From: a candidate division FCPU426 bacterium
Lineage (GTDB): Bacteria; Oederibacteriota; Muellerivitia; Muellerivitales; Muellerivitaceae
DNA: 64,000 bases
Direction: 5' to 3'
NCBI GenBank assembly: GCA_003152075.1
Contig: PLZG01000072.1
Coordinates: 110,516-174,515, forward strand
Shown: positions 16,567 through 25,891 of the stretch, piece after piece
Position numbering within the stretch: position 1 is the first letter of the stretch
Layout of the letters: every line of letters begins with the position of its first letter
Notes under the pieces: model-generated
Databases searched by the model: none
The model's input: only the letters and a program-made list of their open reading frames with translations
What the model was told of the DNA's origin: nothing
Position numbers and translations under genes: made by a program

Positions 16567-18390
16567 CTATTTCCGGGCGTGACGTGAAGGAACAACCCTT
16601 TTGCTCACAACCCTTTGGCCCTCGGTCCCATCGGAGTCCACGGCAGTGATGGCGAAATAGTATTTCTTTCCGTTTTTCAAGGGGTGCAGGTTCGCGCTGA
16701 GGGCCTTGCGGGGGCCCTTGGTGGTTAAGAGCTTGTAGGTTCTCTTGTTGGTGGAAACGTAAAGGTTATAACCAACTGCTCCTTCCACGCCGTGCCAAGA
16801 AAGTTTAGCTAATTTATTTCCAGGCTTCGCGGTGAACTTTTCCACACGCCCAAGGGGAGTTTTCGCGATGGGCTCGGTCACGGCTTTCAGAAGGTCGGAC
16901 AACTTGGCCGTCACGGGCGCGGAGGGGTCGCTTTCTTTTCCGGCCTTGGTGAGGGCGGTGACGATAAAACTGTAGGTTTTTTCAGGGTTCACTTTTTTCA
17001 GAACCACTTGGGTTTCGGTGACCGGCTGGGAAGTCAATTTCTGGGACGCTTTACCCTGCTCATCGACCATGTAAAGATTGAACCCGGCCACATCGGCCGA
17101 GGCAGCGCTGTCCCAGGTCAACTGCATGCCCTCGCCCTTTGGGGAAACTTTCAAGCCTGTCGGCGCCGATAAAACCGGGGCGGCCATTGCGCCGGCGACC
17201 GGAATCGCCGATAGTTCGACTTTGGAACTTTCCCTTCCCCCCGCGCTCACCGAGGCCACCGCGAAAGAATAATTCATCCCGTTGACCAGGTGCTTAAGCT
17301 TGATGGAAGTGTCATTGATGGGTTGTTTCGTCAGGGAGGCGAAGGAGGAGCTTCCGGGCCGTTTCACGTAGAGGTTATAGCCCACCACGTCCGGGGAACC
17401 GGCGGCTTTCCAAGTTAAACTTATGGCACTATCCATGGGGTGGGCCGTGAACCCTGAGGGCTCCATCAAGCTCGCCGCGCCTTCCGCCCCGAAGCGCAGG
17501 ATGAAGGAAATCCGGTGGGTGTCCCCCAAGGTTCCGGCCGGCGCATAGGCGTAATCCAGCTGGAAAACGTTGAGGTTCAACCCAGCTCCCGCCGTCCAAT
17601 GTTGTTGGTAAGCGTCACCCGTGTAACCGGCCCGAAGGGCGAAGGTCTTGTCGATCCAATACTCGCCCCCGACCCCGGCCTGAAATGCCTTGGCCTGGAT
17701 TTGGTAGGAGCCGTCCGCCGATAGGGTGAAAGAATTGTGGGGCACGTCGATAATTTGGTAGGCCAAACCCATCCGGCCCGTCATGGGAAGAGGGTCGGCA
17801 GCCGAGATGAATTGGACTTGCTGGCCCACGTTGAAGATTCCAGCCCCGATGCGAAGATGTTCAACCGGCGTGGCCAATAGGGCGGCGTCGCCCCCGAAAG
17901 CGGCCGCGTTGTAGCCCGCGATGTTGCGCATAATGTATTTACCCGTGACGCCGAAAGAAATGATGTTCTTGAAGCGGTAGGCCAGGCCGAGGAAAAAAGC
18001 GTTGTCGGCCGTTGAGACGGCCGGGGCGGCTCCGCCGGTGCTGTCAAAGGAGGTCCCCAGGTTAATGACCCCCGCGCCCAAACCAAAAGTATTCTCTCCC
18101 GCGGGCATAGGAACCGCCACTCCCCCGAAATTGTAGGCCACGTCGCCGAAATAAATCATCCGCAAGTATCCGATTTCGGGATGTTCTAACAGGGCCAAAC
18201 CGGCCGGGTTCCAGGTCAGGGCGTTCACGTCATCGGCGATCGCCGTGAAGGCGCCACCCATTCCCTGGCTTCGCGCCCCGCTGTCGATCTTCAGGAAATC
18301 AGCGCCGCTGGTGGTGGGTTGGGCGAATAAGGGCGTGAGGGGCAGGAGCATAAAAACACAGACAAGACAGACGGCAAAAAGCGATTTCAC
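16567..18390 (-). CDS. PorV/PorQ-like outer-membrane protein fused to three Fn3 domains
   Basis: The protein has 607 residues if it starts at the GTG at 18390, which gives a standard signal peptide (VKSLFAVCLVCVFMLLPL to LFAQ); the frame upstream runs through a repeat. Residues 28-305 match the PorV/PorQ (UPF0164) barrel: GADFLKIDSGARSQGMGGAF, ADDVNALTWNPAGLALL, and beta strands ending ISFILRFG. Three Fn3 domains follow (about 310-405, 410-500 and 515-600), each with the W...Y.LY pattern. PorV shuttles C-terminally tagged cargo in type IX secretion, and the neighbour at 18552-25679 ends in a FlgD-like tail. Fusion to Fn3 is unusual. The ribosome-binding site falls within the repeat, so the start is uncertain. 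Confidence 0.85.
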   Translation of the reverse strand: MKSLFAVCLVCVFMLLPLTPLFAQPTTSGADFLKIDSGARSQGMGGAFTAIADDVNALTWNPAGLALLEHPEIGYLRMIYFGDVAYNFGGVAVPMPAGENTFGLGAGVINLGTSFDSTGGAAPAVSTADNAFFLGLAYRFKNIISFGVTGKYIMRNIAGYNAAAFGGDAALLATPVEHLRIGAGIFNVGQQVQFISAADPLPMTGRMGLAYQIIDVPHNSFTLSADGSYQIQAKAFQAGVGGEYWIDKTFALRAGYTGDAYQQHWTAGAGLNLNVFQLDYAYAPAGTLGDTHRISFILRFGAEGAASLMEPSGFTAHPMDSAISLTWKAAGSPDVVGYNLYVKRPGSSSFASLTKQPINDTSIKLKHLVNGMNYSFAVASVSAGGRESSKVELSAIPVAGAMAAPVLSAPTGLKVSPKGEGMQLTWDSAASADVAGFNLYMVDEQGKASQKLTSQPVTETQVVLKKVNPEKTYSFIVTALTKAGKESDPSAPVTAKLSDLLKAVTEPIAKTPLGRVEKFTAKPGNKLAKLSWHGVEGAVGYNLYVSTNKRTYKLLTTKGPRKALSANLHPLKNGKKYYFAITAVDSDGTEGQRVVSKRVVPSRHARK

Positions 18391-18534
18391 CGTCACGACG
18401 CCACGTTCACCAAGAAAACCATTATCAAGGGACAACATCGAAAGATAAATATTATTGATTTTGTTTTTTTTCATATTTTCAAAAAAATATTTCAGCCTTG
18501 GTGTCGTGGCGATCGTAGCGTCGTGGCGGTAAAT
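18384..18534. repeat. Inverted pair of dispersed CGTGGCG-type repeat over the PorV start
   Basis: The left arm 18384-18418 reads TTTCACCGTCACGACGCCACG and the right arm 18499-18534 reads GTGTCGTGGCGATCGTAGCG then TCGTGGCGGTAAA. They are inverted, about 80 bases apart, and fill the gap between the giant Fn3 gene and the PorV-like gene. The GTG chosen as PorV start lies inside the left arm. Confidence 0.62.
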
Positions 18535-18551
18535 GATTTTTTTATTTTTTA

Positions 18552-21500
18552 TCATTTTACGACTGCGACTTTCTTGACCAGGTGGAAGCCCGGGGCCTTG
18601 ATCTCGACGAAATAGACTCCCGAGGCAACTACCTGTCCGTTGCGGTCGGTTCCGTCCCAAGTGGTGACGTTTGGGGTATCGGCCGTGGCCGTGCCGGGAT
18701 AAAGGTATCTAATAACATTGCCCGAGATGTTGTAAATATGAATTTCCACGTCCCCGGTGCTGGGCGGTACATAGGTAATGGTGAGCTTCTGGCCAGTCAT
18801 CGGCAGGAGAACGTTGGCGTCAAAGACCATCGTTTTCGAGACTGGGGGCGTGGGGGGGACGACGGGCGCGGGGGTGGTGGTCCAAGCGTGGTTGGAATTG
18901 GGGCTAGCCGTGGGCGGGAAGGGTTCCAGGTAATAAGCCTGAACAAGGTAATAATAGGTCGTATTGGGGCTCACTGAGATGTCGCTATAGGTGGTAACTG
19001 GCGCCAAGGCGGAATTAGTCAACGTGGCGATCTTGGTATAACCCCCGGTGAAGGTGCTGGAGCGGAAAACATAGAAAGATCCCACGATCTTGCCCATGTC
19101 GTTAGGAAGGGCCCAGGAAAGGTTGATGGTGCTGGTCCCGGTGGCCGTGACGGCCAAGGAGGTGGGCGGATTCAAGTTGTTGGTGTTGGTCGTCCCATTC
19201 ACCGGGCCCACCAAGATGCTGGCGTGATTTCCAATGGTGACGCCTGTGGCGTCCACGGCCTGAATGGAATAGTTGGCTGAAGTGGAGGTTCCTAAACCCG
19301 TATCCAAGTACCAGGTTGTGGTAGCAGGTAAGGTTTTCGGGCCCCCGAGAACACCCGTCAAAATATAGTAAGCAACAGGGGGCGCGCCCGTGACCGGCGC
19401 GGAAGGCTGCCAATCGATAAGGTTTTGGCGGTCACCGGCGGTCACGATAAAGGTGGCCGGCGGGGCGGGCGGCGTGCCGGAGGAGTCGGTGACAGGGCTG
19501 GAAGGCGCGCTCGTGTGGCCCTTGGCGTCAATAGCGGCAACCGTGTAAACATAAAGCTGGCCTAGAGTTCCACTGGTATCTGTCACGGCATTGGAGGCGG
19601 ACACAATCGTGATGGGTGCGCCGCCGCCCAAGGGCGTCCGGACGAGGTCATACAGGGCCACACCCCAAGGCGTGCCAGGAGCGGTGAAATTAAAAGTAAC
19701 GCCGTTCGCCCCGTCCGTGGAATTAAGGCCCGTGGGCGCGAAAGGCGCGTAGGGGAAAGCCGACACGGCACTCGACAAGGCGCTCGGGATATTATTCGAG
19801 CCAACGCCGGCCACTTGGTAAACCACCGTCTGGCCGTTGGTCAAGCCGCTGGCCGCATAGGTGGTCACTGGTCCGGACGTGGTAAAGATCACGGGCACAC
19901 CCGCCGGCAGGACCCTCTGGACAACTTTGTAATTCACGATGGTCACGGGGGCCGTGGGAATCGACGCCCCCCAGTTCAAGGCGGCCTGGCCATTTCCGTC
20001 GGTCACGTTCAAGGGAGTGGGAGCGGGCGGGGGAAGCGAGGGAGTGCCGAAAACCGTGGCGCTGTTGGCGCTGACGCCGGTGGTCGAGCTCGCCACCATG
20101 TAATAGTAATAGTTGCTTCCGTTGGTCAAGCCTGAAAAGGTCTTGGGACTAGCTACCGGCCCGGAAAAACCAACGGAAACATAACCCGAAAGCTGGCTGG
20201 TGCTTTGGAAAAATGTATAGCCCGTAACGGCCGCCCCGCCCAACACCGTAACCGAATCGGTCCAAGAAAGGACGACTTGGGCCGTGCCTGCCGCCGCGGA
20301 CAAGGCGCTGGGTGGGTTCACCACGAGGGCAACTGGGGAACCGGGCACGGTGGTTGAGTTAACGCTGATGTCCAGCGAGGTAGTCACCGCGTTGCTGTCC
20401 ACGGAAACCAAATAGTAGGAGTAAGAGTTCCCGTCGATAAGCCCCGTAGCCAGGTAACCAGTCACGGTGGGCCCCACGGTGGCAAGGAGAGTCAGGGGGC
20501 CGGGGACGCTCCGGTAAACCTGGTAGGAAGCGATGGGATAGGTTCCGGGCACACCCGCGTTCCAGGTGATTTGGAGTTCCTGGTCCCCGGTGGCCACGCT
20601 CACGCTCGTGGGCGGCCCGGGGGGCTGGATGGGGGTCGCCGTTACCGGGCCGCTCGCCGGGCTTAAGTTCCCCAGGTTATCCTTTGCTTGCAGGTAATAA
20701 ACATAAGTCACGCCGTTGGTCAGCCCCGAATCGGTGTAGGACGTCGCCACCGTGTTTGAGATTGTCGAGACCCCGCTCGAAAGATTCACTCGGGTGATAT
20801 TGTAACTGGCGACCGGATAGGTGGTGGCTACCGCCGAACTCCAGGTGAAGTTAACCGCCCCTGGAACCGCCGTGCCCGAAAAGCTGCCCGGTGGATTGGG
20901 CAGGGCGAAGGCCGTCACGGCCACCGCGCTCGTGTAGGTCACCGGACTTTCCTGTCCAGTCCCGTCGTCCGCGGCGATAACGTAGTAATAAACCCCCGTA
21001 CCGGTCACGGACCCATCGGAATAGTTGGTGATCGTTATTCCGGAGGCGATGGACGAGTAGGTTCCCGTCAGGGTGGTGGCTTGGTAAACCGTGTAAGCCG
21101 TGACCCCCTCCGAGGCGGCGTTGGGGTCGGACCAGGAAAGATTGACGGTAACCCCTGCGTTGCTGACACCCGAAAGGGCGGTGACTCCGGTGGGTTTCGA
21201 GGGCGGAATACCGACCATCACGGCGTTTTGGCTCGCCCCTTCTCCCGCCGCATTAACCGCGGTGATCTTATAAATGTAGGACTTCCCCGGTAGGACGGGG
21301 GAGGTTCTCTTGACCGGGAATGTCAACCCCGCGGCGGGGGCAAACCCCATGGAAACGAAGGAAGAGGCCCCCAATTGCTCACGGTAAATATTGTATTGGG
21401 TCACGTCCGCCCCCCCAACGGGGGTCCAAGTGAGGTCCCTGGAAACCCCATCCACGTCAAGAACCGCTGAAACAAGGCTGACCGCTGCCGGGTAGGTCAG

Positions 21501-24500
21501 GGTGGAGAAGGGCCCAGTCAAAGCGCCTGTACCAAAGGCGTTGTTGGTCTGGAGCCAATAGTAAAAAGTGGAATCGGGATTTTGGGCCAGTTGGGTGACG
21601 CCTGTGGTGTTAGCCGGGATGATTTGGCTGACCGCCGCGCCCGCCGTAACCGCGCTGGTGTTGGAATAGAGGGTCAAACTGGTGGCATTGGAATCCACCC
21701 CCGTCACGTCGGTCCAGGTAACCGCGATGTCATTGTTGGTGTTCATCAAAGAAACACCCATGTTCGCGGGGGCCTGGGGCAGGCGGCCGGTGATTATGCC
21801 CGAGGAATAATTACTAATCCCGCCCAGGATTGTGGCGGGTGAGCCCGAACCCGTATTGGTGGCCGTGAGGCGGTAATAGTAAGTCGTTCCCGTCAAGGCC
21901 GTGATATCGGTGTAATTGGTACCCAGGATGCTGGTGGCCAGGGCCGCCACCGGGTTGGGGGAAGTGCCGCGGTAAAGGGTGTAGAAGCTGACGGCCTCGG
22001 ATCCCGGATTGGCGACCCAGGTGACGGGGATGGAGGCGGCAGAGGGCGCCGCGCCCAGGCTTACCGGCGCATTAGGCGGCAGTTGAACACCCTTGAGGAT
22101 CGTCGCTCCCGCTCCAGCGGTGTTCAGGCCCTGGACCCAGTAAAAATAAGTGACTCCCGCGTTGGCCGTGGTAGGGCTTGAATCCGTATAGGACAGGATA
22201 GTGGCGGCCAGTGAGGCGAGATTCACCGAACTGGCGAAGTTGTTGGTGGTGCCTTGGTAAACATTGTAACCGGTTAGGTTGCTGCTGTTGGCGGGTGCCG
22301 TCCAGGTCAAAGCCACGCTGGTGTTGTTGGCCAATACGGTCGTCGTGAGGCTGGCCGGGGGCCCCAGCAATAAGGACGCGGTCACGCTGGCGGAAGCCAG
22401 GCTTTCCCCGCCTGGGAATCCTCCGCCGCCTGGGTTGGTGGCGGTGATTTGGTAATAATAATTGGTTCCCGCTAAAGCGGAACCGTCATTAAAGGTAATG
22501 GTAGGGCTCGTCGCTTTGCCGATAGAGACGAAACCGCTCACGGGATTCGTGCTCCGGTAAACGGAATAAATCGTGACATTCTCCGATCCCGGATTGGCGG
22601 TCCAGTTCAAGGTGATGGCGGCAGCGGAAGAGGATGTCGTCAAACCCGTGGGCGCGTTGGGCGGTATCTGGAGGCCCGCCGCGGTGGAATAGGTCACGCT
22701 GTCACCCGCGATATTTTCCGCCAGCATGATGTAGGAAACAGTCGAACCCGCGCTTGCCGGGGCCGCGTCGAAATAACTGACTGAGCCCGCTGGCGGGTGG
22801 GTAATACCGGCATAAGCACCACTGTCGATTTTGCGGAAAAGAAGGTATTGGGCCAGGTTGGTGTCCGGATCAAACCAAGTAACGCTAATGCTATTGGACC
22901 CGTAAATGTAAGACACCGCCTCATTCGTGGGGGCGTTCGGCACCAAGGCCATGGTAAGGGTAACCGAATGGGGCCCGGTGACGGGGCCGCTGTCCGCCGC
23001 CGTCAGGTAATAGGTATGGTTCACGCCATAACTCATGGTGGTATCCGTAACGGAAGTGCCGTTAATGCTCGTGACTGGCCCCACTACGTCCCGGTTGAGG
23101 ATGTAATTCACTACTCCTTCCACTCCCGGGTTCGGATTCCAGGTGAAGGAAATGCTGGTGGTGCCGACGGAGGCCACCGCGAAGCCGGTTGGTGCCGAGG
23201 GGCCTACCCCCTGGGTGACGAAGTTGGATTGGTTGGAATTGATCCCCTTGTTGTCGATGGCCACCACGTAATATTTCCAGGCGGTCCCGCTGGAAAAGGT
23301 TGAGGGCGCGTTGTAGTCGTTGAAAAATGTCACAGCCCCAACGGTGGTGAGAGGAGCGTAAGCGCTGGTCACGGGGGAAGATTGCGCCTTAAAAATCTGA
23401 TAGCCCGTAATCGGGCCATTGAGAACATTCACGGGAGCAGGAGGAATCCAGCTGACCATGATGGTGGAAGGCGTGGACCCGCCAGGATAGATCAGGCTTA
23501 TAGCGGCAGTGGGTGGGTTGCCCGGCGGCTCACCTGAAGCTTGGGTGTTTTCAGCCGTGAGGCCGCTGATATGGGCTGTTCCGGGGGCTCCAACACCGGG
23601 GGGATATTGGGTGTCAAAAGCCGCCACCTGATAGAAGTAGGTCACGCCGCTGGTGGCTAAAGGTGAATTGATATAAGTCGTGGTTCCCACCCCTAAAACC
23701 GTGGCCAGCAAGGTTTCCCCGCCGGAAGGTCCCATGAACACCTGGTAGCCGCTCACCGGGTAGGCCCCCGCCGCCGCCACAGGGGTCGGCCAGTTGAGTT
23801 GGATGGAAGTTCCCCCGCTTAAGGCCGTCACCGGCCCCGGGGGGTTGGGATTGGCGTAAGCCGTCACCGGGCCGACATTAGCGGGGGGGGATTGGGCGAC
23901 TCCGTTATAAGACCTGAGCGAGTAGGTATAACCCGTCAGATTGACCGCGGTATTATCCGTGTAAGTGGTGGTTCCGATACCGGCAATGGTGACGGTGCCG
24001 CCCGCGGCTCCCGTGAGGATGTAGCTGGTGGGGTTTTCGTTGGTGACCGGTTGGGTCCATGACAGGGAAACCGCGCCCCCGCCGGTGGTGAAATTAATCG
24101 GGACGGCCGTCAACCCTCCCGGCGCGCCGGGCACTCCCAAGGTCTTCACGATGGGCACCGAGGGATCGATCGGGGCGTTGCCGGAGGTCGAGAGCGCGGT
24201 TAAAAGGCTGATAGGCCAGCTGTTACTCTCGCTGGTAGCAATGCCTATCATCTGAAGAGTGACCGCCTCATTGACGGCCATGGGGGAGCCCGCCGTGAAA
24301 TTTACCGTGATCGTCCCGGGGGCCGAGGTTCCGGAAGGATTGCTGGTGACCACCGCCGAGGAACTCGGGTGCCCGAAAACGGGGCTGGTCACGGGGGTGT
24401 TGAAACTCCAATCGGCCCCCCCCACAAAATTAGGCGGAATTTGGTAGGTAATCTGGGTGAGGGCTGAGGAATATTGGTTGGTGATGGTATAGGTCAATGT

Positions 24501-25679
24501 CACGGGATTGCTATTGGATAGGACGGTCGCGGGCGCCACGGTGGCCTTGACGGGCGAAACGTTTTTGGTCGAGTAAGGAACGATGACGGAGGATAAATAG
24601 GTTGCATTATTCTGATAGTCCTCGTATTGCACCTGCACCGGGTTCGTGGCGCTCCCGGCCCAGATCCGTACGATGATTTGGCCGTTGGTCATAAAGGGGT
24701 TTAAGGGAGCCGAGACAAAGCTGGCGTTGGAAACGGGCGCGCCCGGCGTGTTCCAGAGGTTGAAGCCGGAAGAAGGAATATCCGGTTTGGCGAACAAATA
24801 AACCGTGTCCACGTTGGTCCGGGGGTTGTTATAGTCCGAAAGGGTGACCCCGCCCGCGCCGTAATCCAGGATGACCTCGAATGTCACGGGAGTGTTGGTG
24901 GCGTTGGAGGTTTTTTGGAAATATAAATTGGAAAGGATATTCGCTCCCCCCGCGGCATAACCCCCGGTAACGTTGGTGATGGCGTAAGAGGACGCGGCGG
25001 TATCGATGCCGGAAATGCCCGTAACACCCCCGGCCACGGGAACGTTTGTCCCAAAAGGGCCGCCCTGGCCATCGAGAAAATTAATGGTCGCTGTGTCTGT
25101 CGGGGCGATCAGAAGGTCCGTCGAAACCGGATAACTGGCGGCGGTGGAATCCAGGTTGGCGTCCTCCAAGTAATAACTCGACGGGAAACCCTGGACCGTG
25201 ATGGCGGCCCCGCCGATGACGCCCGCGAATATTCCCGGGTAAGTGTCCCCCGTCGTCACCGGGCTCCCCCCCGAATCCTGGATATAAACCTGCTCCGAAT
25301 CCGATCCTGACTCGAACTTCATTTGAAAAGTAAGTACCCCATTAACGAAAGTAACGGAAGCGGGGCCGGTAGTAGTGACTGAATTGCTGACAATGGTCAC
25401 GCCCGGATCCGAAACTTTCAGAGGTGGGTTGACGGTGTTATAGAGGCCTACGGTCACCCCATCTTGATAGCCAGCAACGGTGGTATTACCCGCATTCAAA
25501 GCCGTGACCGTAAAGGTGTAGAAATTTTGGTTAACCTGGTAAAGGTTGGCGCCAGGGCCTGAGATAAGAAAGTGATCTACCTGGGCGAAAAGGCCTGAAG
25601 GGAGGAAAAAAGAGCCGAGGAGGAGAAGACAAAGGGTAACCGGGAAACCCCAAATCCCCTTTTGAGTTGAGGACGGCAT
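18552..25679 (-). CDS. Giant secreted protein with about 18 Fn3 domains and FlgD-like C-terminal domain
   Basis: This 2375-residue protein has a signal peptide (residues 1-33, ending GLFAQ) and an N-terminal part (35-515) of Ig or invasin-like character. About eighteen consecutive Fn3 domains of roughly 98 residues follow (about 516-2280). Most begin PPxAP and contain the (T/S)W...Y.(V/L)Y core. The final 90 residues match the FlgD Ig-like fold used as a C-terminal sorting or anchoring module: EIHIYNISGNVIRYL, TWDGTDRNGQVVASGVYFV and a VVK end. Some domain pairs are strikingly similar (one starts PPNAPTGLTTSSSAAAITLN, another PPNAPVSLGAAPSAASIPVT), suggesting internal duplication. AAGGAG lies before the ATG. 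Adhesive or matrix function is inferred. Confidence 0.9.
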   Translation of the reverse strand: MPSSTQKGIWGFPVTLCLLLLGSFFLPSGLFAQVDHFLISGPGANLYQVNQNFYTFTVTALNAGNTTVAGYQDGVTVGLYNTVNPPLKVSDPGVTIVSNSVTTTGPASVTFVNGVLTFQMKFESGSDSEQVYIQDSGGSPVTTGDTYPGIFAGVIGGAAITVQGFPSSYYLEDANLDSTAASYPVSTDLLIAPTDTATINFLDGQGGPFGTNVPVAGGVTGISGIDTAASSYAITNVTGGYAAGGANILSNLYFQKTSNATNTPVTFEVILDYGAGGVTLSDYNNPRTNVDTVYLFAKPDIPSSGFNLWNTPGAPVSNASFVSAPLNPFMTNGQIIVRIWAGSATNPVQVQYEDYQNNATYLSSVIVPYSTKNVSPVKATVAPATVLSNSNPVTLTYTITNQYSSALTQITYQIPPNFVGGADWSFNTPVTSPVFGHPSSSAVVTSNPSGTSAPGTITVNFTAGSPMAVNEAVTLQMIGIATSESNSWPISLLTALSTSGNAPIDPSVPIVKTLGVPGAPGGLTAVPINFTTGGGAVSLSWTQPVTNENPTSYILTGAAGGTVTIAGIGTTTYTDNTAVNLTGYTYSLRSYNGVAQSPPANVGPVTAYANPNPPGPVTALSGGTSIQLNWPTPVAAAGAYPVSGYQVFMGPSGGETLLATVLGVGTTTYINSPLATSGVTYFYQVAAFDTQYPPGVGAPGTAHISGLTAENTQASGEPPGNPPTAAISLIYPGGSTPSTIMVSWIPPAPVNVLNGPITGYQIFKAQSSPVTSAYAPLTTVGAVTFFNDYNAPSTFSSGTAWKYYVVAIDNKGINSNQSNFVTQGVGPSAPTGFAVASVGTTSISFTWNPNPGVEGVVNYILNRDVVGPVTSINGTSVTDTTMSYGVNHTYYLTAADSGPVTGPHSVTLTMALVPNAPTNEAVSYIYGSNSISVTWFDPDTNLAQYLLFRKIDSGAYAGITHPPAGSVSYFDAAPASAGSTVSYIMLAENIAGDSVTYSTAAGLQIPPNAPTGLTTSSSAAAITLNWTANPGSENVTIYSVYRSTNPVSGFVSIGKATSPTITFNDGSALAGTNYYYQITATNPGGGGFPGGESLASASVTASLLLGPPASLTTTVLANNTSVALTWTAPANSSNLTGYNVYQGTTNNFASSVNLASLAATILSYTDSSPTTANAGVTYFYWVQGLNTAGAGATILKGVQLPPNAPVSLGAAPSAASIPVTWVANPGSEAVSFYTLYRGTSPNPVAALATSILGTNYTDITALTGTTYYYRLTATNTGSGSPATILGGISNYSSGIITGRLPQAPANMGVSLMNTNNDIAVTWTDVTGVDSNATSLTLYSNTSAVTAGAAVSQIIPANTTGVTQLAQNPDSTFYYWLQTNNAFGTGALTGPFSTLTYPAAVSLVSAVLDVDGVSRDLTWTPVGGADVTQYNIYREQLGASSFVSMGFAPAAGLTFPVKRTSPVLPGKSYIYKITAVNAAGEGASQNAVMVGIPPSKPTGVTALSGVSNAGVTVNLSWSDPNAASEGVTAYTVYQATTLTGTYSSIASGITITNYSDGSVTGTGVYYYVIAADDGTGQESPVTYTSAVAVTAFALPNPPGSFSGTAVPGAVNFTWSSAVATTYPVASYNITRVNLSSGVSTISNTVATSYTDSGLTNGVTYVYYLQAKDNLGNLSPASGPVTATPIQPPGPPTSVSVATGDQELQITWNAGVPGTYPIASYQVYRSVPGPLTLLATVGPTVTGYLATGLIDGNSYSYYLVSVDSNAVTTSLDISVNSTTVPGSPVALVVNPPSALSAAAGTAQVVLSWTDSVTVLGGAAVTGYTFFQSTSQLSGYVSVGFSGPVASPKTFSGLTNGSNYYYYMVASSTTGVSANSATVFGTPSLPPPAPTPLNVTDGNGQAALNWGASIPTAPVTIVNYKVVQRVLPAGVPVIFTTSGPVTTYAASGLTNGQTVVYQVAGVGSNNIPSALSSAVSAFPYAPFAPTGLNSTDGANGVTFNFTAPGTPWGVALYDLVRTPLGGGAPITIVSASNAVTDTSGTLGQLYVYTVAAIDAKGHTSAPSSPVTDSSGTPPAPPATFIVTAGDRQNLIDWQPSAPVTGAPPVAYYILTGVLGGPKTLPATTTWYLDTGLGTSTSANYSIQAVDATGVTIGNHASILVGPVNGTTNTNNLNPPTSLAVTATGTSTINLSWALPNDMGKIVGSFYVFRSSTFTGGYTKIATLTNSALAPVTTYSDISVSPNTTYYYLVQAYYLEPFPPTASPNSNHAWTTTPAPVVPPTPPVSKTMVFDANVLLPMTGQKLTITYVPPSTGDVEIHIYNISGNVIRYLYPGTATADTPNVTTWDGTDRNGQVVASGVYFVEIKAPGFHLVKKVAVVK

Positions 25680-25701
25680 AAAAACTCCTTGATTTAACTA
25701 A

Positions 25702-25730
25702 AGAATATCGCATTTTAGGGGGCCATTCAA
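25702..25730 (-). promoter_or_regulatory. Promoter of the giant Fn3 gene
   Basis: On the minus strand TTGAAT (25725-25730) and TATTCT (25702-25707) are 17 bases apart, about 25 bases before the AAGGAG and ATG of the giant gene. The 212-base gap from the pseudopilin stop supports a separate transcript, though read-through is possible. Confidence 0.5.
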
Positions 25731-25891
25731 GGAACCCATTTCGGCCTTAAAAGGGACCGCGGAATGAAATAGACAGGGGTTTTAAGGGAGGGAGGCTTGC
25801 CGGACCATCGGGTTCAGGCTTGATTCCTAGCTTGTTTCCCATCATCCCCGCCCCTTTAGCAATCGGGGCCTGAAAAAGAATACCGAAACTA

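Noticed and set aside
18552..25679. Tandem DNA repeat or CRISPR array in the giant gene
   Set aside because: The periodicity is at protein level (Fn3 domains of about 98 residues); DNA units are too divergent and there are no spacers.
16567..25679. Complete type IX secretion system
   Set aside because: Only a PorV-like protein and a FlgD-like tail are present; no PorU, SprA or Gld genes are in the window.
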